From Verrucomicrobiota bacterium (GTDB lineage: Bacteria > Verrucomicrobiota > Verrucomicrobiia > Opitutales > Puniceicoccaceae), in contig JBCDMB010000002.1 in the NCBI GenBank assembly GCA_038744685.1, forward strand, positions 186,001 through 250,000: a stretch of DNA of 64,000 bases. The letters run 5' to 3'. The position numbers and the translations under genes are program-made. A model generated the notes under the pieces. The model was given only the letters and a program-made list of their open reading frames with translations. It was not told the DNA's origin and did not search any database. Positions 45,284 to 58,160 of this stretch are shown here, piece by piece; position 1 is the stretch's first letter; every line of letters begins with the position of its first letter.

Positions 45284-46399
45284 CTACTCAAAAGTGAGGT
45301 AGATAGGATCTGTGACTGGTCCAAGAGGCATGTCCTGGTTATCAGGGTCGACCACAGCCGCCACGAAAGCCAAAGGCACTTTGTCTTCATCGATACTGAA
45401 AGGCTGCTCTGGGTCTTGGGAAAAATCGTAACCGGACACTCCATCAAAATCAAAATTCTCTGAGATATCGATCAACTCGCCTGTCATCTTGACATCGGCG
45501 AACTGGAACTCGACAGCGTTGTTTGCAGGAAACGCTTCTCTCTCGAGCCGCCTAAGTTGTTTCTCCAGTTTCTCGTTGTAGGGAGAGACAGGCTGGATAA
45601 AACCCTTTGCCAACACAACGCGCACCAGACTGCCTTTCGGACCGGAAACCATGACCGTAGGCCCGCCCTGAGAATAAGTTCCGGTCTCGCCTCCTTTTTT
45701 CCCGTTTACCAACAAATCCGCCGTTTCGTCCAAGGGAAGTTGTGTCGCTATGCCCTGAGCGCCTGCCTGAGTTCCCGTTGAGAAGAGCTGTCCGCTAGCC
45801 TCGGAACCATCTGCAAAAACCACCGTGAAAACTGAACCAATCAGTTCGGCACCAGAAACACCACCGACATCCCATTTCGGAGAGCTGCCTTGATCGAGGG
45901 GCCGCTTTTTCGTTCCCGCAATTGAATTGGGATCCATATCGATCGAGAATCCGAGCGTTTCTCCCGGATTAAAACCATCCGCACGATCTGATTCAAAAGT
46001 GAGTCGCAATCCACGGTAGCCCTTTGTTCCACCATCTCCGAGGTAGGGCTTACCCTCAGCCTCTGCCAGAGGCACAAAGCCGGTCCCCTCATCCTTATCA
46101 ATCGAGAGCGGTTTTGCCACACTGTCACCCGCGATTCCCTCTGGATCGAAAACACTGTCGGGAAATAGGGCCGTGGAAACGTCCAACTCAAATTCCACAA
46201 TATCTTTGTCTCCAGTATTGGAAAGCTGGAAGGAGTTCTTCCCAAAGTTTGACTTCTGCACCTGGTTCGATCCCGGCATAATCTTCAGAACTGCCGACCC
46301 GATCGCCGCATCGTCATTTGCCAGGAGCAAAGGGCCGGATAAGAAGACAAAGGAAAGACCCGTAAGAGTCAGAATTCGGGATAAGGGAGGAGTTTTCAT
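45284..46399 (-). CDS. Secreted protein of unknown function, last gene of the galactan operon
   Basis: 371 residues from the ATG at 46399, with AAGGAT about 8 nt upstream; a longer frame adds 13 residues. The signal peptide is about residues 1-26. The body is acidic and beta-rich and resembles two similar lobes (SAVLKIMPGSNQVQKSNFGK and following, then VFADGSEASGQLFSTG). It ends with FDFDGVSGYDFSQDP and VAAVVDPDNQ. I recognise no enzyme motif; a surface glycan-binding role is one guess from its place next to GH16 and GH86 enzymes. The gap to the preceding GH16 gene is 74 bp. Confidence 0.68.
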   Translation of the reverse strand: MKTPPLSRILTLTGLSFVFLSGPLLLANDDAAIGSAVLKIMPGSNQVQKSNFGKNSFQLSNTGDKDIVEFELDVSTALFPDSVFDPEGIAGDSVAKPLSIDKDEGTGFVPLAEAEGKPYLGDGGTKGYRGLRLTFESDRADGFNPGETLGFSIDMDPNSIAGTKKRPLDQGSSPKWDVGGVSGAELIGSVFTVVFADGSEASGQLFSTGTQAGAQGIATQLPLDETADLLVNGKKGGETGTYSQGGPTVMVSGPKGSLVRVVLAKGFIQPVSPYNEKLEKQLRRLEREAFPANNAVEFQFADVKMTGELIDISENFDFDGVSGYDFSQDPEQPFSIDEDKVPLAFVAAVVDPDNQDMPLGPVTDPIYLTFE

Positions 46400-46473
46400 G
46401 ACAAGGATCCTTTTCTTGGGATTCGTGGAGGTTGGCAATCAAAGATTACAGGGCTTTCCAGAGCACTTGGCGA

Positions 46474-47892
46474 TCAGTTCGGAATCGATTTCCAAGTCCG
46501 CACCCACTCATAGGATGTCGTGCGCTCCTCTTCCGAGCCTTCCTCGACTCTACTTTCTTCTTCCGGCACCGGATTCCAGTCGTAGGTCTCGATCGCCATC
46601 GTCAAGTAGGCAGGCACATCCCACTCAATTGGTGCTTGGATCGTATAAACATACTCACCATCGAGGAAGAAATCCACTTCGTATTCGGACTTCCACCACG
46701 CTCCGTAAACGAAGTAGCGGCTCGAGTTCTTGCGATCCAGTTTGATGCTGCCCTGGTGCTGAACTGGTTCAGGATTGTGCTTGTTCGCACGATGGATCAT
46801 GTTGGAGTGATATATCCGGTCCCATCCGGCCGCCCACGGATCCGCCTCGGGAGAAACCACCCCAACGCACTCCTGAATATCCAACTCCAGCTTTTTAATC
46901 GGATGGCCTTTCGTCATCAGCCAAAACGTCGATGACATTTCAGTAGCGTTTGCCTTCATCTTACACTCGTAAAACCAGCCAACTTCCCCTGCGTTCAGCG
47001 ATCTCACAATCGCTCCTTCGTAAAGAAACTCATTTCCCCGTACGACGACTGGCTCATCGAGTTTTCCAACCGTGACTTTCATTTTGCCGTCCTCCACCCG
47101 CACATTCTCAGCCCGAAACAGGCCCGGTGGGCGGCCAATCCAGACCCATCCGTTCGCCCGTGGTTCGAGCTGCCACTTGTCTTCATCCATCCGTCGTCCT
47201 TCAAACTCGTCGGACATGTTGTCGACCAGTTCCCATTCTACTCCACGGATGCGCGTCTTCAGATAGGGCCCGGTAACATCCCCTTCCAACTCTCCGTCAT
47301 CAACCTGAGCATCAGCCGAATCAATCGCGGCAACCTCTTGCTCAGCGACTCTTTCCTCCGGGGGCGTAGTCAGGAACGCCTTCTGCTCGTCGGTCACCAA
47401 GTGCGCGTAGCGTTCCCGCCAATTTTCAACCAGGGCCTGCGTTTTCGCATCAAACCGGTCAAAACCAATCTCAAAAATTCTCCTGTCAAAACGCCGGATG
47501 AAAGCGGACTCACCCACGACATCGAGGATCTGGGCCTCGAGCTCACGTCCGCCTGACGACACCAGCGTATACGTTTTGAAGCGATCATCTGCGATCACCA
47601 CTGGCTCCTTCACTTCTTGCGGAGGAACTTCCTGGGGGACCGGTTCTTCTGGGACAATTTGCTCCTCAACTACTTCGACAACTCTCGGTAACTCGACCTC
47701 AACCACCGGCGCAGGCTCCACTTCTCTCTCGGCGCTCTTCGCAACCGGTTCAGGAACCGCCTGCTCTACAAGCTCGTCTTCGCTTGTTTGGAGGTAGAGA
47801 AAGAGAGCTGCCGGCAGCGCAATCGCTACAACGACAATCATTGAGGGGAGCAACGGTCTTTTGGCCTGCTTCTTCTGTCCCCTTATCACCAT
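46474..47892 (-). CDS. Membrane-anchored GH16 enzyme with SHD1-like domain
   Basis: 472 residues. A basic start and one membrane helix (about residues 17-34, SMIVVVAIALPAALFLYL) anchor it, so the rest is exported. A Pro/Glu/Val-rich linker covers ~40-95. An SHD1-like domain (GRELEAQILDVVGESAFIRR) occupies ~110-165. The GH16 domain follows with DNMSDEFEGRRMDEDKW, WFYECKMKANATEMSSTFWL and the catalytic ExDxxE in LELDIQEC (Glu 336, Asp 338, Glu 341), and ends in YEWVRTWKSIPN. The FWL-to-catalytic segment resembles beta-agarases and porphyranases. The linker length suggests that it reaches across the periplasm or cell surface. Confidence 0.88.
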   Translation of the reverse strand: MVIRGQKKQAKRPLLPSMIVVVAIALPAALFLYLQTSEDELVEQAVPEPVAKSAEREVEPAPVVEVELPRVVEVVEEQIVPEEPVPQEVPPQEVKEPVVIADDRFKTYTLVSSGGRELEAQILDVVGESAFIRRFDRRIFEIGFDRFDAKTQALVENWRERYAHLVTDEQKAFLTTPPEERVAEQEVAAIDSADAQVDDGELEGDVTGPYLKTRIRGVEWELVDNMSDEFEGRRMDEDKWQLEPRANGWVWIGRPPGLFRAENVRVEDGKMKVTVGKLDEPVVVRGNEFLYEGAIVRSLNAGEVGWFYECKMKANATEMSSTFWLMTKGHPIKKLELDIQECVGVVSPEADPWAAGWDRIYHSNMIHRANKHNPEPVQHQGSIKLDRKNSSRYFVYGAWWKSEYEVDFFLDGEYVYTIQAPIEWDVPAYLTMAIETYDWNPVPEEESRVEEGSEEERTTSYEWVRTWKSIPN

Positions 47893-47921
47893 CCTTCAGT
47901 CTCTGGGTTCCAGATCTCCAA

Positions 47922-49859
47922 TCATTCGCGGACCGCCGCCCGAATGACTACCGAACCAACCGCACCATCATCCCCGTCATCAAACGAAACATTGATTGTG
48001 TTTTCCTCGAGAAGCTGGTCCGGCTCCAGATAAACCATCTTTGTCATAGCGTATTCGCCTTTATCGAAACGATCTGCCGCATCTTCGAGCGGCACGTCCA
48101 GTTCTTGACCATTGAGTGTGATGACGGGATCAGGGTTTGAACCACTCGGCCGGGTTAACCCCACCCGAAGAACCGCGTATTCGATTTCTTTCTCAACGGG
48201 AACCTTTACCTTAAAATCGGCACCCTCAGACAAAAAGACTCGGGTACGATCCCCGTAGCAGTTCACTTCATTGACCGTGGAAGTCTCGGCAATCTCCGTT
48301 CCGTAATCCGCAACGAGCACTATCGTCTCGCGACCCGCAATCTCCAGCTGATGGGGCGTAGGTTCGTTAGACTCATCAAGGTAAGCCGTAAAATCCTCGT
48401 TGCGACCGAACCGACGAAGCTCGACCTCGTCAGTTGCAATTCCCTCAAGAACCACTCGTTCCGGATACCAGCTCTGGTTGTTGATCACTAGATAGAGCTT
48501 CGAGCCGTCAACGAAGGCACGCGTTTGCAAGTCGGGGTCGTCGGAAAAAACAGAGACGCGTCTTCCATCGACACCACGAAAGAGTTTGTAGAAATCAAGC
48601 ATGTGAGTGGGCACCCACTTTGACTCGTCGGTATAGTTTTCCGGCACGTAAAGACCCGCATAGTATTTCGGATCCCATGCCCATGTGTTGGGCAGGAGGA
48701 AAGGCACCGACTTCACCACGGTATGGGGGTGGTCCATGAGCGTGAGCGTATTCGCGATGATGCTGCTGGTATGGACGAAGGCGACGATCGACCGCTTCTT
48801 CAGCTCGTTTTCCCAGGTATCTTCCGGAAAAAACTCAGCAGCGATCTGAGCAGCGAGACGCTCTCCATCGTATTCGCCTTTCGGCTGCACATTGATGTAA
48901 CCACCCTGCTCGCTGATCACTACATCCACTTCCTTACCATCCTGGAGCATCGTGTAGTTCTGCAGGAGGTCCAGCGACCCTTCGAGTGGGCTACCGGACT
49001 GCACCCGGCCACGGAAATCGCCATCGACCCAGTCAAAGTAGTCGTAGGTATGGAAAGAGTAGAAATCCATCTGCCCATCGGTGTTGTCGTAGAAGCCGGA
49101 CATCCCATTAAAGTTTTGGTAGTTCTCCCGCCAAAAGTAGGAAACCGATTGGCACATACCCCCCACAAGAACGTCCGGCAACTCCTCCTCAAATCGCTCC
49201 TTTACCGCGAGGTGCCAGTCGGCGAAATGTTGATCCACAAAATACTTCCAGTGCGGTTCATTCAGCGGTTCGAAATAGCGCGGACGAGTGAAGTCGTTGT
49301 AGTTGTATTTGAATACAGCGGTCGCAAGGTCTACCGCCGCCTCGATGTTTTCCGGGACCCACTCCGGCTTACCGCCATAGGTCGCACCCTCGAGCTGGTA
49401 TCTTCCCATGTATTCGGGGTAGGCATTATGATTGCCGTGCGCGGCTACATCGAGATTCGGGCCCAGGTCATCCACAAATCGCACACCGGATTCCGGCACC
49501 CTACTGCTTCTGAGCTTTTCGGTGTTAGCGAAGCCGGGACGATTCGGGTCTTCACCGATGGATTTCGCCGTCCACATCACTGGACCCAGCTGTCGACCGA
49601 AACTGACGCCAAGATCGTTGACTAGGTAGTCGTAAATCTCAGGAGGCATCCGCTGGTCAAATCCTCCTCCGTGATCAGCGACGGCAAAATAACGTTTTCG
49701 ATCCACTTCGGAAACGCCCCCGACTGCCCGGGTTACTTCCGGACGAACAACGATTTTCGAGATACTTTCTTCAGGTGTTGAGGAAAGAATGGAATCTTCA
49801 GCGTTTGAAAAACACGCGACCGCAAGAGTCGCAGACACGGAAAAGAATAGATTTCTCAC
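47922..49859 (-). CDS. Secreted GH86 beta-agarase/porphyranase-type enzyme, copy 1
   Basis: 645 residues from a GTG start; the signal peptide is about residues 1-20. The TIM barrel begins with [20 protein letters not shown] and carries acid/base Glu 201 in FEPLNEPHW and nucleophile Glu 317 in VISEQGG, the layout of family GH86. Two C-terminal beta-sandwich domains follow ([19 protein letters not shown], then [19 protein letters not shown]). GH86 members cut agarose or porphyran internally at beta-1,4 bonds. It is paralogous to the gene at 52596-54455, and the two differ enough to suggest different sulfation or methylation preferences. Gaps to its operon neighbours are 20 and 29 bp. Confidence 0.86.
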   Translation of the reverse strand: MRNLFFSVSATLAVACFSNAEDSILSSTPEESISKIVVRPEVTRAVGGVSEVDRKRYFAVADHGGGFDQRMPPEIYDYLVNDLGVSFGRQLGPVMWTAKSIGEDPNRPGFANTEKLRSSRVPESGVRFVDDLGPNLDVAAHGNHNAYPEYMGRYQLEGATYGGKPEWVPENIEAAVDLATAVFKYNYNDFTRPRYFEPLNEPHWKYFVDQHFADWHLAVKERFEEELPDVLVGGMCQSVSYFWRENYQNFNGMSGFYDNTDGQMDFYSFHTYDYFDWVDGDFRGRVQSGSPLEGSLDLLQNYTMLQDGKEVDVVISEQGGYINVQPKGEYDGERLAAQIAAEFFPEDTWENELKKRSIVAFVHTSSIIANTLTLMDHPHTVVKSVPFLLPNTWAWDPKYYAGLYVPENYTDESKWVPTHMLDFYKLFRGVDGRRVSVFSDDPDLQTRAFVDGSKLYLVINNQSWYPERVVLEGIATDEVELRRFGRNEDFTAYLDESNEPTPHQLEIAGRETIVLVADYGTEIAETSTVNEVNCYGDRTRVFLSEGADFKVKVPVEKEIEYAVLRVGLTRPSGSNPDPVITLNGQELDVPLEDAADRFDKGEYAMTKMVYLEPDQLLEENTINVSFDDGDDGAVGSVVIRAAVRE

Positions 49860-49879
49860 GATTTGAAAGAGTTCGATGA

Positions 49880-51505
49880 TCAGTCCTTTAGGCCCGGATA
49901 GGTGCCGGGCACGTCGTCCAGAAATTCGACAAGTAGCTTTTGCATTTTCTCCAGCCGACCCGCGTATTCGGGGTTGCTGGCGAGGTTGGTCGATTCTTTG
50001 GGATCGACTTGTAGATTAAACAATTGGTCCCGATCAAAATAACTCGAAGCCCACGGGGTGTTCTCTGGATCCTTCAGCTGCCAACGCTCAAATGCGAAAC
50101 CACCTGGTGACATACCGAGTTGGAAGTAAGGTGCATCTTCAAGAAAAGGGTATTGGTCTGCCATCCAGGGATTCTTTTCGAGCATCTCTCCATAATAATA
50201 CTCTTTCGCTTCCTTGACCCGCTCTTCCTTTATTCTTTCCAAACTAGGCGGAACGTAAAAGGCCACGTAGCTCCAGTCTGAGGTCGAAACCGCCCGTGCC
50301 AGCCCGATCTCACTGTAAACCGCTGTCCGCCAATCCTCTGGAGACTCACCTCGGAAGACCGGCATCAAGCTTAGACCATCGAGAATCATATCATCAGGAG
50401 GCGTAATCCCTGCCGCATCAAAAAAAGTCGTGCCAAAATCGACGTTTTGAACCAGCTCCTGTGGGCGCGCGCCGGGCTCGATCACCCCAGGCCAATAGGC
50501 CATAATTTGTGTGCGAATCCCGCCTTGGTAGTTAGTCCCCTTGGAGTTGTACTCCATGCCGTTGTCGTTGAAGTAGATCACGAGGGTGTCCTCCGCGAGG
50601 CCGAGCTCCTCTATCTTCGCTAAGATTGCGCCAATGCCGTCGTCGAGCCAAGTCGCTGCCTTGTTGCGATTGGGTATCCCAGCTGCCTCAGTTCGCTCAA
50701 GAACGGATTCCCGGGAAGGCTGCACCCCAACAATCGGCTCATCCAAAACACCCATCCCGCTCAGGCGGGGATCACCCGTCAAAGACGCGTAGGTATCCGG
50801 TACATGCATGAGCGTTGGAGCGAAATAAAGATACCAAGGCCGATCCTTGTTAGCCTCGATGAAGTCGATCGCGGCCTTCGTGTTCCACTCCTGATTGTGG
50901 ACGTTTGTCCCAGTGTTGATCAACGTCTTGTCGTCGTCCGGATTGCCTCCGTAGACCGCCTGCGCGAAATCGAATCCCCAACGCTTAATCTCGTTGGCAA
51001 TAATCTCCTGATTCTCGTGCATGATGGCCTGAATCTCCGGATCATACGGATCACTACCCTTCTCGATCGGCGTCACCAAATGCATTGTTCCATTGAGATG
51101 CCATTTTCCGGTAAAGCCTGTCGCGTAACCATTAGCTTGGAGCACCCTCGGAATGTTTGGCTGATCCTCGGAAAAGCCTAGGTTCCAAAGAATTCGGGTT
51201 ACTCCATCCTCAGTGGTTCCCGTCTGGAAATAAGGTTGCGGGCAGCGGCTGGCGTAGTGACCCGCCATCGCCGTGTAGCGACTAGGCGAACACACACTCG
51301 ACGAAACAAACCCGTTTTCGAAGTAAATCCCTTCGTTGGCCAGACGGTCCATGTGAGGGGTCAAGGATTCACCTCCCAGGAAACCGTAGTGGTCCTCGAA
51401 CATGTCATCTGTGATGATGAAAAGAATGTTCGGCTGGGTGCGCTCGGCATAAGCCGCAGAGAGCATCGCGAACAGTAGAATAAGGATCGGGGCAGACTTT
51501 TTCAT
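49880..51505 (-). CDS. Secreted S1-family sulfatase
   Basis: 541 residues from the ATG at 51505. The frame is open 68 codons further upstream into the GH117 gene, but the signal peptide ([20 protein letters not shown]) sets the start. [17 protein letters not shown] and CSPSR at residues 72-76 are the metal and formylglycine sites; GKWHLNG and [13 protein letters not shown] complete the core, and [15 protein letters not shown] marks the C-terminal domain. It resembles the partial sulfatase at the left window edge. Lying between GH117 and GH86, it probably removes a sulfate that blocks one of those enzymes. Confidence 0.93.
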   Translation of the reverse strand: MKKSAPILILLFAMLSAAYAERTQPNILFIITDDMFEDHYGFLGGESLTPHMDRLANEGIYFENGFVSSSVCSPSRYTAMAGHYASRCPQPYFQTGTTEDGVTRILWNLGFSEDQPNIPRVLQANGYATGFTGKWHLNGTMHLVTPIEKGSDPYDPEIQAIMHENQEIIANEIKRWGFDFAQAVYGGNPDDDKTLINTGTNVHNQEWNTKAAIDFIEANKDRPWYLYFAPTLMHVPDTYASLTGDPRLSGMGVLDEPIVGVQPSRESVLERTEAAGIPNRNKAATWLDDGIGAILAKIEELGLAEDTLVIYFNDNGMEYNSKGTNYQGGIRTQIMAYWPGVIEPGARPQELVQNVDFGTTFFDAAGITPPDDMILDGLSLMPVFRGESPEDWRTAVYSEIGLARAVSTSDWSYVAFYVPPSLERIKEERVKEAKEYYYGEMLEKNPWMADQYPFLEDAPYFQLGMSPGGFAFERWQLKDPENTPWASSYFDRDQLFNLQVDPKESTNLASNPEYAGRLEKMQKLLVEFLDDVPGTYPGLKD

Positions 51506-51515
51506 AATAGTTTTC

Positions 51516-52592
51516 TTAACAGTGGTACTCGCCCATCTCGCTCCAGGGGATGTGCTTTTCGAAACGACGGATATAGTTCCAATTCCAGCTCTCATCATAT
51601 TGGTGGCAAAGGCCCCAATCGAGACCGGCGAGCGGTTCGGCATTGGCATCGAGGCTCTTGACCAGCCCGGCGGCCTCCGGGCCCCACTTAATGTGGGACA
51701 TGATCTCAAAGTTCACGCCGTCCTCAGCGAATTGAATGGTATTCTTCTCGACCCCGTCGGTGATCAGCATCGCCGCGATTCCGGACTTATAATTCCAGCA
51801 ACACACTTCGTGGCCGCTGTTGGTGATCGGGTTGTAAGGTGATTTGGCATAAGGACCCTCCAGCTTGTCGGAAATCGCAACCCCCCACTTGATCTCGCGG
51901 CCGCCCATCGTCATCTCCTCCCCCATGGTCTCGCCCTTGTAGTAGAGGTAAAACTTCTCTCTAAAGAAGAGCAGGCAAGGGTCGTGCGTCTTGTGGCTAT
52001 CGAAGTCGCCCTTTTCCTCGACGATGAAACGATTGTCGATATCACCCTTCCATTTGCCATTGGTCGCTGGCGATAAGATCGGCGCATCCAACTTTCGCCA
52101 AGGGCCGTGGACACTATCTGCAACAGCCATCGCCACTTGCTCAATCGAACGGTTCAGGTAAGGCGCCTGGACCACTTGGTAAACGAGAATGAACTGTCCC
52201 TTGTGCTCCAACACCTCGGGGGTGAAACAGGCCCGGTCGTCAAAAGAGCCGGCGGGCCCTTGGGTAATCGCCGGTCCCTCTTCCTTCCATTCCCATCCGT
52301 CCTTTGAAGAGGCATACCAAACCTGCGTCTTGTCCCAGGGAAATACCTTATCATCCGGGTCTTCTGATCCAAATCCGACCGTCTCTCCAGTTCCCTTGGT
52401 ATACCAGCAGTAGTAGACACCGTCGACCTGAAGGACGGCACTCGGGTCGCGACGAATTACGCCTTCTTCGAAAGCAAAGTCCCCGCCGAGATCCTGAAGT
52501 TTAAACTCGCAGAACCACTCCGAACCCTTCTCCCAATAGCCTCGCTCGATCGCTCGCTTCGAAGCGGCGCTCAGTTTCTTCTCCTCAGACAT
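51516..52592 (-). CDS. GH117 alpha-1,3-(3,6-anhydro)-L-galactosidase
   Basis: 358 residues, no signal peptide, the usual length for GH117. The five-bladed propeller starts after the conserved helical tail [14 protein letters not shown]. Family landmarks are [20 protein letters not shown] (Asp 49 a likely general base), [59 protein letters not shown] and [10 protein letters not shown]. It releases 3,6-anhydro-L-galactose from neoagaro-oligosaccharides in the cytoplasm, the final step after GH50/GH86 cutting. The N-terminal SAASKRA stretch is used for dimer exchange in characterised members. It lies 3 bp after the GH86 gene. It is the strongest single indication that agar-type galactan is the substrate of this locus. 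Confidence 0.93.
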   Translation of the reverse strand: MSEEKKLSAASKRAIERGYWEKGSEWFCEFKLQDLGGDFAFEEGVIRRDPSAVLQVDGVYYCWYTKGTGETVGFGSEDPDDKVFPWDKTQVWYASSKDGWEWKEEGPAITQGPAGSFDDRACFTPEVLEHKGQFILVYQVVQAPYLNRSIEQVAMAVADSVHGPWRKLDAPILSPATNGKWKGDIDNRFIVEEKGDFDSHKTHDPCLLFFREKFYLYYKGETMGEEMTMGGREIKWGVAISDKLEGPYAKSPYNPITNSGHEVCCWNYKSGIAAMLITDGVEKNTIQFAEDGVNFEIMSHIKWGPEAAGLVKSLDANAEPLAGLDWGLCHQYDESWNWNYIRRFEKHIPWSEMGEYHC

Positions 52593-52595
52593 TCG

Positions 52596-54455
<1,860 letters not shown>

Positions 54456-54472
54456 GTTCGATAGAGGGGTCT

Positions 54473-56068
54473 TCAACGAGACGAGGTAGTTCCGCGGCGT
54501 GCTTCAAGCTCTCGGCGAATCTCTGTCATCTTTGCCTTGGTCAATGGATATCGCCAAAGAAGGATGAGGCAAACGATGAGCGCGCCTGCCTGTGGGAGAG
54601 AGTAGAGTAAGCGCATGCGCTCCATCGTCCCTGGCTTTTGCCGCTCCATAACTGCCTTCCGTTCGAGATTGTCGGTATACATGCCGAGCGAGATGGGCTC
54701 TTCGCCCTCTCCCGCATACTTGTCCGCATCAGAGAGCGTTGCGTACTCTTCCTCGGCCTGAATCGTTATCTCGGCCTTCACCTCATCGGGGAGTTTACTA
54801 TCGAATTGGACGACGAATTGGAGAACGAATCCTGAAATCCCAATCGCAATGGTCATCGCAATCTTGTTGCACCAGTTCGTTATCGCAGCGATCAGACCCT
54901 CGCTGCGAGTCCCGGACCTATATTCATCCCAATCACAAACGTCTGCCCGCATCGAGAGGATTAAGACCCAAAAACCACACTCGCCAACAGCAACCAGAGG
55001 CTTGAAAACAAGTGAGAGCCATGGACGGCCTGGCAAGGTCGTGAAATACATCCCAACAAAAGCGACAATCAGAACGACCACTGACGCCATCATGATCTTA
55101 TGTTTATCCACCTTGTTAGTCAGCTTTCCGATCACTGCAGCAGCAGCGAGAGCAAAGAAAAGTCGCAAAGTTCCATCTATCCCGCCAAGGCTGGCTCCCT
55201 TAACGAAATCCCCTCCGTAGATATAGTATACGTTGACAAAGTAAGAGAGATTAGCCGTTGCCAAGATTGAGAAAAGGTAAATGCAGATCACACCCACAAC
55301 GATCAACAAAGGCTTATTCCCGAGCAGCGCCTTAATCGCACCTATAAAAGATCCGGCCCCTTCCTTCTCCGCAATTTGCTTGTATCGCTCGACGTTGAAT
55401 ATGGAGGGAAGAATACCCGCACCGATGATGACGGCTGCGACAATCCAACTTACCGTGCGAACACCTCCAATCTCACCTCCGATTGAATCAAACGTTCCTA
55501 ACCAAGCAGCGAGAGGAAAGATCCAGACAATCCCAAGATTAAAAAATTCCTGCACATACTTCCGCACCACGAAAATACGACTCCGCTCCTTATAGTCCGG
55601 CGTCAGCTCGGCACCTAATGCTTCGTAGGGCACCGAGAAGATCGAATAAACCGAGTAAAACAGCATCAGAATGACGAAGAGATAAACCGTAATCGCCGTC
55701 GTCGACCAAGCATCAGGAACCATCCAGATGGTCGGGAAGAGCAAGCCAGTTAAAATAGCGCCGACAAAGATAAAAGGTTTCCGGCGACCGAAGCGGCTCT
55801 TGCAGGAATCAGAAAACCGACCCGCAAATATATCCGTAAATGCATCCCAGCACCGTGCCGCTGCCAATGCCAAACCCACTACCGAAGCTCCCAGGCCAAG
55901 GAAGTCGACAAAGAAAGGCGTAATGAAGACAAAAGCCAGACAAACGTTCGCATAGTGATCGGAGACTACCCCCATAGAGTAGGCGATCTTCTCCTTGAGA
56001 GGAACAACGTCCTCTGGTCTAGTCTTATCAATATCGAATTCTTCGTTCTCGGCTGGGGTGTCAGTCAT
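54473..56068 (-). CDS. GPH-family sugar:cation symporter
   Basis: 531 residues, about twelve membrane segments. The glycoside-pentoside-hexuronide family marks are [49 protein letters not shown] and [21 protein letters not shown]. Later, [20 protein letters not shown] carries the acidic residues typical of the cytoplasmic loop in this family. The insert after the eleventh segment ([20 protein letters not shown]) is charged and soluble. It imports an oligosaccharide with Na+ or H+. Between GH50 and GH86, it is the natural entry point for neoagaro- or porphyran disaccharides. No SusC/D or ABC carrier is in the window. Confidence 0.93.
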   Translation of the reverse strand: MTDTPAENEEFDIDKTRPEDVVPLKEKIAYSMGVVSDHYANVCLAFVFITPFFVDFLGLGASVVGLALAAARCWDAFTDIFAGRFSDSCKSRFGRRKPFIFVGAILTGLLFPTIWMVPDAWSTTAITVYLFVILMLFYSVYSIFSVPYEALGAELTPDYKERSRIFVVRKYVQEFFNLGIVWIFPLAAWLGTFDSIGGEIGGVRTVSWIVAAVIIGAGILPSIFNVERYKQIAEKEGAGSFIGAIKALLGNKPLLIVVGVICIYLFSILATANLSYFVNVYYIYGGDFVKGASLGGIDGTLRLFFALAAAAVIGKLTNKVDKHKIMMASVVVLIVAFVGMYFTTLPGRPWLSLVFKPLVAVGECGFWVLILSMRADVCDWDEYRSGTRSEGLIAAITNWCNKIAMTIAIGISGFVLQFVVQFDSKLPDEVKAEITIQAEEEYATLSDADKYAGEGEEPISLGMYTDNLERKAVMERQKPGTMERMRLLYSLPQAGALIVCLILLWRYPLTKAKMTEIRRELEARRGTTSSR

Positions 56069-56072
56069 GGCT

Positions 56073-58160
56073 TTATTTGTATTCGTATCGGAAGGGGTAC
56101 ATTCTCTTGCCTACCGAACGGATGACCTCGACCATCTCCCGGTAGGGCGTGTCTGCGATATCGACGAGACCGACGTTGTAGTTCTCTTCATCGGCTCTTC
56201 CGGCAAAATGCTCGTCTACCCATTGAAACCAGTGCACGCCGACCATTTGAGGATTCTCCAGCGCGCTTTGTAGATAGTCCTTGAAGAGTTCGGCGCGTTC
56301 GTTTTGGTCCTTCCCTTCGCGCAAACCGGGGTGAAAGTGTCCTTTGTCGGTCGCACCAAAGTGGTACTCTCCGATAATCATCGGTCGATCAGTATCGTAG
56401 GGCAAGCGCATGCTTCGGATGCTGCGCTCATATTTGTTGTAGCTGACGACATCGCAGTATTCCGCAGACGAAAGGGCTACGGTGTCATTCACCCACGCGA
56501 ACCGGCAACCCATGTAAAGGTGATTTGGGGCTGCAGCCTTTTGTTCCTCTCTAATCGTCCGAAAGTACGTATCCGCTGTCTTGCGGTAGAAACTACGAAG
56601 GTCTCCGATCGCCCGATCGATAGAGGGAACCGTTCGCGTCTCGAGGAAGTCCGTCCAAGACCTGTAGCCAGTTCCCCAGGCAAGATTCAAAGACTCGATA
56701 TCACGGTATTTGCGTCTCAAGTCCCGCCCAAACTCGATCTTGGCGGGCTGATCGGCCGGACTTGTCAGCGTCTCCAAGGAAAGCGAAATCCCGTCGTTCC
56801 CCCAGGAAAGCTCGTTATCCACGAAAAAGCCAATGCACCAGGGGTCCTGTGCTTCAAAACGACGTTCTCGAAAGCCATTCTTGACCGACTCGCGAAACGA
56901 GGGATCGAACACGTCGTGAAATTTACCCCAATAGCCTTCAGAGCCTTCCAGCGTGCGATTGCCCACGACAAAGAAGCTCGCGATGTAGGCGGTATCGTTT
57001 CCACGGTAAAGCTCCGGCAGCGCCCAGTTCGCCACTGTATTCATTCCCCAACTACGCAAACGAAGATGAGCCATCTTGATAAAACTCTCCAGCCAATCCT
57101 CTCCGTATTTCCGATAAAGGTTCGCTTTGTAAACCTGAAGGATTCGATAGGGAATCTTGTCTGAGTAGAAGCCGTGCGGTGCCCAATTGCTCAACTGGTA
57201 GAACTGAGCGAGTTCACTCCCATCTTCGGGCAGTCCTTCGAAATAGTGTTCCCGGCCCTCAACCCCAGTGTAGCCAAAGTCGGGACTCATGCAGGTGGGT
57301 CCATTCGACCAAAAGAGGTATCCCTCGGGATCAACGAACCACCATTTGCCGTCGACCTTTTCGACCCGGAAAAAGCCTGTCGCCTCGAGCTTCGGTCCGT
57401 CCTTCCAACCACCGAATCGGCTCCAGCTGGAAATTCCAGGGTTTCGCGAAAGATCTGACTCTTCAATCCGGATCACCTTCGCAAAGTCGCCGTCGTCGCG
57501 AATCTTTTCCGGCCACTCCTTGTGCTTGTTTTGTCCATACCGATCGACGAAAGGCAAGAATCCCTCTGTCGGTCGGATCTCAACAGTTCCTTCTGCGCGA
57601 AGGTTTTGTATCAGAAAGGTTCTCGGCTCATCAGCGTGACCAATGAAAACCTGAATCTTTTCAACAGCAGCGAGATTCATCAGCTCGATTCCCGGCGCAC
57701 GCCGCATACCGACCAGCGGAAGCGGTTCATCAAAAATCCAGTCCTCGGTGCTGAGACGCATACTGATGGTCATCGTTTGCCCCGGCTCGATGGACTCAAA
57801 TCCCTGGGCATGCTGCGGGGTATTTGTCTGGCCGGCACTCTTCGAATCAAGCCGAATGCCAGCGAACAGCGGAAGGCTACCGAGGTTGGTTACATCCACT
57901 TTAACCCGAAAGTAACCCCTCAAGTCCCAAGCGTCATCCCCTGAGCTAAAGGTAATGCTTGGCCACGCTTCAGAACCACCCGCCTCGACTAGGAGCCCGT
58001 CGTCGCGGTGTCCCAAAATGCGGCTATCATAATGCGATATATTCGGGTGGAGCGAACCTTCTTCCAGCGAAACCAAGCTATGGGTCCGGTTCTCGCTTTC
58101 GGCACAAGACAAAAAGGGAGCAGTCGCTACCATGGCACAGACTCTAAGATAGCGCTGCAT
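56073..58160 (-). CDS. GH50 beta-agarase
   Basis: 695 residues. The N-terminus ([15 protein letters not shown]) is a short signal peptide, perhaps of a lipoprotein, although the position three before the Cys is Phe and not the usual Leu. A beta-sandwich module (~60-200) precedes the barrel. The family landmarks are [30 protein letters not shown], acid/base Glu 450 in [10 protein letters not shown] and nucleophile Glu 598 in [10 protein letters not shown]50 enzymes cut agarose chains, often releasing neoagarobiose, the substrate of GH117. Its start overlaps the end of the GH2 gene by 17 bp, and the symporter begins 4 bp after its stop. Confidence 0.9.
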   Translation of the reverse strand: MQRYLRVCAMVATAPFLSCAESENRTHSLVSLEEGSLHPNISHYDSRILGHRDDGLLVEAGGSEAWPSITFSSGDDAWDLRGYFRVKVDVTNLGSLPLFAGIRLDSKSAGQTNTPQHAQGFESIEPGQTMTISMRLSTEDWIFDEPLPLVGMRRAPGIELMNLAAVEKIQVFIGHADEPRTFLIQNLRAEGTVEIRPTEGFLPFVDRYGQNKHKEWPEKIRDDGDFAKVIRIEESDLSRNPGISSWSRFGGWKDGPKLEATGFFRVEKVDGKWWFVDPEGYLFWSNGPTCMSPDFGYTGVEGREHYFEGLPEDGSELAQFYQLSNWAPHGFYSDKIPYRILQVYKANLYRKYGEDWLESFIKMAHLRLRSWGMNTVANWALPELYRGNDTAYIASFFVVGNRTLEGSEGYWGKFHDVFDPSFRESVKNGFRERRFEAQDPWCIGFFVDNELSWGNDGISLSLETLTSPADQPAKIEFGRDLRRKYRDIESLNLAWGTGYRSWTDFLETRTVPSIDRAIGDLRSFYRKTADTYFRTIREEQKAAAPNHLYMGCRFAWVNDTVALSSAEYCDVVSYNKYERSIRSMRLPYDTDRPMIIGEYHFGATDKGHFHPGLREGKDQNERAELFKDYLQSALENPQMVGVHWFQWVDEHFAGRADEENYNVGLVDIADTPYREMVEVIRSVGKRMYPFRYEYK

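Noticed and set aside
48723-49625. 300-codon plus-strand frame opposite the first GH86 gene
   Set aside because: Shadow of the real reading frame, with no domain and no start signal.
51506-51709. 68-residue N-terminal extension of the sulfatase at 49880
   Set aside because: It overlaps the GH117 gene, has no protein character, and would bury the signal peptide that starts at the ATG at 51505.
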